DNA of 64,000 nucleotides from the NCBI RefSeq assembly GCF_018070045.1, contig NZ_JAGPYK010000022.1, positions 45,683-109,682 on the forward strand. The letters are read 5' to 3'. The notes beneath the pieces were generated by a model. The model saw only the letters and a list, made by a program, of their open reading frames with translations. It did not search any database and had not been told where the DNA came from. The DNA is from Micromonospora sp. U21 (GTDB lineage Bacteria > Actinomycetota > Actinomycetes > Mycobacteriales > Micromonosporaceae). Shown piece after piece: positions 61,035 to 64,000 of the stretch (its first letter is position 1; each line of letters starts with the position of its first letter). The position numbers and the translations under genes were made by a program.

Positions 61035-62834
61035 TCAGTCGCAGTGCTCGAATCCGCTGCCGTAGCTGACCCCGCCGGTGGCGCCGCCCCACTTCACGCA
61101 CGTCCCGGCAGCGCTGGCCCGCACCGGCCCGGCGTAGTAGTCGAAGGAGCCGCTGTCGGTGCTGCGGGCCCGCCCCTGCACCTCCAGGTACGCCGACGCC
61201 GCCGACTTCGTGCCGACCGCGGTGTCCTTGAGGGTGACCACGCAGTTGTTGCCGGTGCCCGAGTGGTAGAGCAGGTAGACCCGGCCCCGCCGGCGACCGT
61301 CACCGTCGGTCAGCGTCGCCGAGTCGACCACCTGGTAGCCGCTGCCGCACACCTGGGTCGCCGTGTACGGGTTGGGCCGGCCCGCCGGACTGCCGCTGGA
61401 CGTCGGCTTGCCGGTGGCGGCCCCGGTCGGCGTGCTGCTCGGCGCGGTGGTGCGTGGACCCGGGTCGCCGCTGGTCGGCGCTCCGGGCCCGCCGCCGGCC
61501 TCGGTCGGGTCGGCGGTGCCGGTCCGGCCGGCGCCCGGCGTGCCGCTGGGCCGGGGCCCCGGGGTGCCCGCGTCCCCGGTCGGCAGCGGGACGTCCGGCG
61601 CCGACGCCGACCCGCCGGCGAGGGCCGGCGGCTGGTCGGATGTACCAGGCTGCGCGTCCGGCCGCAGCGCGGCAACGGCCACGGCGACCAGCGCCACGAG
61701 GACGACCGTGCCGGCCCCGATGAGCATTCCCCGCCGCCGCCCGGACGATGCTCTGCGGAGCGGGTCCTCCCGGGTCGGCCCGGTCGCGGGTCCGGCCTCG
61801 AAGCCCGCCGGAGGACCCAGGGCCGACGGCCCGGCCGATGGCGTCGGCGCGGCCGGTGGCCCTGGGATGGGCCGCGCGGCGGCCGGGGCCGGCGGGGCGG
61901 GGCTCGGTACGGGCCGAGCGACGGCCGGGGCGGGGCTCGGTACGGGCGGGGTGGTGGCGGCCACCGCCCACGGCGGGCGGGCGGCCGGCGGGATGCTGGC
62001 CAGGGTCGCGTCGCGGGCGTCGGCGGCCGCGCCGGCCAGCTCGGCGGCGCTGGTGAACCGGTCCGCCGGCCGCTTGGCCAGCGCCCGCGCGACGACCGCC
62101 ACCACCGCCGGTGGGGTGTCCGACGGCAGCGGCGCCGGCTCGTCCTGGGCGTGCCGCAGCGCCACCGCGAGCGGGTTGTCACCGTCGAACGGCGGCTGCC
62201 CGGCGAGGCAGAAGTACGCCACAGCGCCCAGTGCGTAGACGTCCGTGGCGGGGGAGACCGGCTGCCCGGTGGCCTGCTCGGGGGACATGTACGAGGCGGT
62301 GCCGAGCACCATGTTCGCGGCGGTGAGCCCGGCCATGCCGCGGGAGCGGGCGATGCCGAAGTCGACCAGCACCACCCTGCCGTCCGCCTTGACCAGCAGG
62401 TTGCCCGGCTTCACGTCCCGGTGCACGATGCCGGCGAGGTGGGCGGTGTGCAGCGCGTCCGCGGCCTGCGCCAGCACCGACATCGTGCTGGCCGCGTCCA
62501 GCCGACCCGCCTCGCGTACCCGGGCGGACAACGGCTCGCCCTCGACGTACTCCATCACCAGGTAGTCGACCCGGCTGCCGTCAGCGAGCGTGGCCTGCCC
62601 GACGTCGTGCACCGCGACCACGCCGGGGTGCCGCAGCGCCGCCAGCATCTGCGCCTCGGCCCGGAACCGGGCGGTGAACTCCGGGTCGGCGACCAGCGAC
62701 GGCAGCAGCACCTTCACGGCCACCTCGCGTTCCAGCAGCACGTCGGTGCCGCGCCAGACCGCGCCCATCCCGCCCGTCGCCACCCGCTCGCCCAGCCGGT
62801 ACCGGTCGCCGAGCAGCACTCCCCGTGTCAGCAC
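61035..62834 (-). CDS. PknB-like Ser/Thr protein kinase with extracellular sensor tail
   Basis: A 599-residue Hanks-type kinase. Gly loop GERVATGGMGAVWRG, ATP-binding Lys in VAVKVLLPSL, catalytic loop IVHRDVKPGNLL and metal-binding VDFGIARS are all intact, so it should be active. A Pro/Ala juxtamembrane region (residues 285-365), one TM helix (RGMLIGAGTVVLVALVAVAV, about 370-392), a 90-residue Thr/Ser/Pro/Gly linker and a C-terminal extracellular domain of about 110 residues (from ATQVCGSGYQVVDSATLTDG) with four Cys follow; there are no PASTA repeats. It may sense a wall or small-molecule signal. GTG start at 62834. Confidence 0.92.
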   Translation of the reverse strand: MLTRGVLLGDRYRLGERVATGGMGAVWRGTDVLLEREVAVKVLLPSLVADPEFTARFRAEAQMLAALRHPGVVAVHDVGQATLADGSRVDYLVMEYVEGEPLSARVREAGRLDAASTMSVLAQAADALHTAHLAGIVHRDVKPGNLLVKADGRVVLVDFGIARSRGMAGLTAANMVLGTASYMSPEQATGQPVSPATDVYALGAVAYFCLAGQPPFDGDNPLAVALRHAQDEPAPLPSDTPPAVVAVVARALAKRPADRFTSAAELAGAAADARDATLASIPPAARPPWAVAATTPPVPSPAPAVARPVPSPAPPAPAAARPIPGPPAAPTPSAGPSALGPPAGFEAGPATGPTREDPLRRASSGRRRGMLIGAGTVVLVALVAVAVAALRPDAQPGTSDQPPALAGGSASAPDVPLPTGDAGTPGPRPSGTPGAGRTGTADPTEAGGGPGAPTSGDPGPRTTAPSSTPTGAATGKPTSSGSPAGRPNPYTATQVCGSGYQVVDSATLTDGDGRRRGRVYLLYHSGTGNNCVVTLKDTAVGTKSAASAYLEVQGRARSTDSGSFDYYAGPVRASAAGTCVKWGGATGGVSYGSGFEHCD

Positions 62835-62977
62835 CGGGCCACCGTACCGGCCGTCGCCGATGGGTTGATCAGCCCGTCGGTCGCGGGCGGGGCGAGCGAG
62901 CGGCCGTTCCGGGTCGGGCCGACTACGCTGGCGAGGGTTCGTCCCACGGGGACTTCAGCGGCGAGGGGAGACGCGGC

Positions 62978-63178
62978 ATGGCGTGGAGCTGGCGGTACGA
63001 GGGCACGAACGGCCAGACGGTCGAGGGACCGGCGGAGTCGTTCAGCAGCCAGGCCGACGCCGAATCCTGGATCGGTCAGACCTGGCGGGAGCTCGCGGCG
63101 TCCGGCATCACCTCGGTCGCGCTCATGGAGGACGACCGCGTGGAGTACCGGATGAGCCTGCTGCCCACGGCCGAGTGA
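62978..63178 (+). CDS. Small conserved protein (66 aa)
   Basis: A 66-residue acidic protein, MAWSWRYEGTNGQTVEGPAE ... FSSQADAESWIGQTWREL, ending RMSLLPTAE. It resembles small actinobacterial proteins of one alpha/beta unit with no assigned function. ATG 62978 has gcgaggggag as ribosome-binding site. The TGA overlaps the ATG of the M50 protease gene (TGATG), so the two are co-translated and may interact. Confidence 0.75.
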   Translation: MAWSWRYEGTNGQTVEGPAESFSSQADAESWIGQTWRELAASGITSVALMEDDRVEYRMSLLPTAE

Positions 63179-63975
63179 TGGGCTACGACCGGCCGGGCGG
63201 CGAGCGGCTGGTGCTCGGCGTGCCCAGGGCGGCGTTCCGGCCCAGCCCGGTCTTCCTCGGCCTGGTCGCCCTCTTCGCGGTCAGCGGGGTGCTGGCCTGG
63301 AACGGGTACGGCAGCGTCCGGTTCGACGTGTTCGTCTTCGTGGTCTCCGGCTGGCTGGTCTCGCTCTGCCTGCACGAGTACGCCCACGCGGTGGTGGCCT
63401 TCCGGGCCGGCGACCGGGACATCGCCCACCGCGGCTACCTGACGCTCAACCCGCTGAAGTACACCCACCCCCTGCTGTCGATCGTGCTGCCGGTGGTGGT
63501 GGTGCTGCTCGGCGGCATCGGCCTGCCCGGCGGCGCGGTGTGGGTGGACCGGCACGCCATCCCGGGCCGGTTGCGGCACACCCTGGTCAGCCTCGCCGGC
63601 CCGGCGACCAACGTGCTGTTCACGCTGGTGCTGGTGGCGGCGTTGCGGATCGGCATCCAGGTGGGCGGCCCCGTGGAGTTCTGGGCCGGGGTGGCGCTGC
63701 TGACCTTCCTCCAGCTCACCGCGAGCGTGCTGAACCTGCTGCCGGTCCCCGGGCTGGATGGCGGCAACATGATCCAGCCGTGGCTCAACCCGCAGTGGCG
63801 CCGGATGTACGACCTGTTCGCCCCGTACGGCTTCCTGCTGCTCTTCGCCCTGCTGTGGAACCCGCGCATCGGCGGCTGGTTCTTCGACGGCGTCTTCGCG
63901 ATCGGGGACCTGCTCGGCCTGCCCTCGTGGCTCTACGCCACCGGCCTCGACCTGATCCGCTTCTGGCAGGGCTAA
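63178..63975 (+). CDS. Site-2 protease (M50) family membrane protein
   Basis: A 265-residue intramembrane metalloprotease of the short, PDZ-less type. The HExxH motif is LHEYAHAVVAFRAGDRD in TM2, and the third ligand is in LNLLPVPGLDGGNMIQPWLN. About six TM segments are seen. This subfamily is widespread in actinobacteria and its substrates are unknown. It is complete; 25 bp remain to the window's right edge. Confidence 0.92.
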   Translation: MGYDRPGGERLVLGVPRAAFRPSPVFLGLVALFAVSGVLAWNGYGSVRFDVFVFVVSGWLVSLCLHEYAHAVVAFRAGDRDIAHRGYLTLNPLKYTHPLLSIVLPVVVVLLGGIGLPGGAVWVDRHAIPGRLRHTLVSLAGPATNVLFTLVLVAALRIGIQVGGPVEFWAGVALLTFLQLTASVLNLLPVPGLDGGNMIQPWLNPQWRRMYDLFAPYGFLLLFALLWNPRIGGWFFDGVFAIGDLLGLPSWLYATGLDLIRFWQG

Positions 63976-64000
63976 CCCGCCCCCCGCCCCGCTCCCGCCC

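Overview
The window is chromosomal DNA from a high-GC actinobacterium, most likely Micromonospora or a close relative in the Micromonosporaceae. Codon third positions are almost all G/C and GTG starts are frequent. There is F420 enzymology, a histone H1-like Lys/Ala-rich protein, a giant LAL-type LuxR regulator, and dispersed GC-rich palindromic intergenic repeats. I see no rRNA, tRNA, CRISPR array, prophage, insertion sequence or polyketide/NRPS cluster.

The backbone is a housekeeping neighbourhood whose gene content I recall from Mycobacterium tuberculosis (around Rv2207 to Rv2225): panB, glnA2, glnE, glnA1, RDD protein, DUF4191 protein, lipA, lipB, TIGR01777 protein, sucB/dlaT, pepA/pepB, gcvT, cobS, cobT. 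Lineage-specific genes are interspersed. Layout: 1-6.4 kb, regulators (AraC, PadR plus partner membrane protein), NUDIX, H1-like protein, RNB nuclease, F420 reductase. 6.4-16.9 kb, a frameshifted DUF222/HNH gene, panB, nadE, glnA2, DUF350, WYL regulator, VOC protein, secreted protein, Vgb-like lyase, LD-carboxypeptidase. 17-25.5 kb, amidotransferase and glnE, then three membrane proteins including two adjacent MptB-like GT-C enzymes. 25.6-37 kb, glnA1, RDD, DUF4191, LAL regulator, GT-C protein, lipA, a T-box leader with an archaeal-type aspartyl-tRNA synthetase, lipB. 37-46.9 kb, beta-propeller protein, GT-C protein, secreted PHB-depolymerase-like esterase, TIGR01777, NmrA, AKR/MerR pair, LLM oxidoreductase, hemerythrin. 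46.9-64 kb, LtrA, TetR/SDR pair, sucB-lpdA, pepA, gcvT, DUF2314 protein, cobS and a cobU-cobT fusion, Ser/Thr kinase, M50 protease.

Functional links: glnA1, glnA2 and glnE form a nitrogen-assimilation group, and both glutamine synthetase genes carry GlnR-like boxes upstream. The four-part box at glnA1 is convincing. lipA and lipB make the lipoyl cofactor used by SucB (two lipoyl domains, read by LpdA) and by the glycine cleavage system (GcvT). panB and nadE supply CoA and NAD. cobS and cobUT complete the lower-ligand half of cobalamin synthesis.

The most interesting item is the leader at about 34701-34940. It folds by eye as a complete class-I T-box: a loop-E specifier loop presenting GAC (Asp), a distal AGAGAG/GGUG element, a stem III, and an antisequestrator with the seven-base UGGCACC bulge. 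It precedes a second-type aspartyl-tRNA synthetase. Other points are a perfect 59-bp palindrome between convergent genes, a dispersed repeat family (three copies), exact operators at two divergent regulator/enzyme pairs, two probable frameshifts, and a 23-bp tandem repeat at a gene 3' end.
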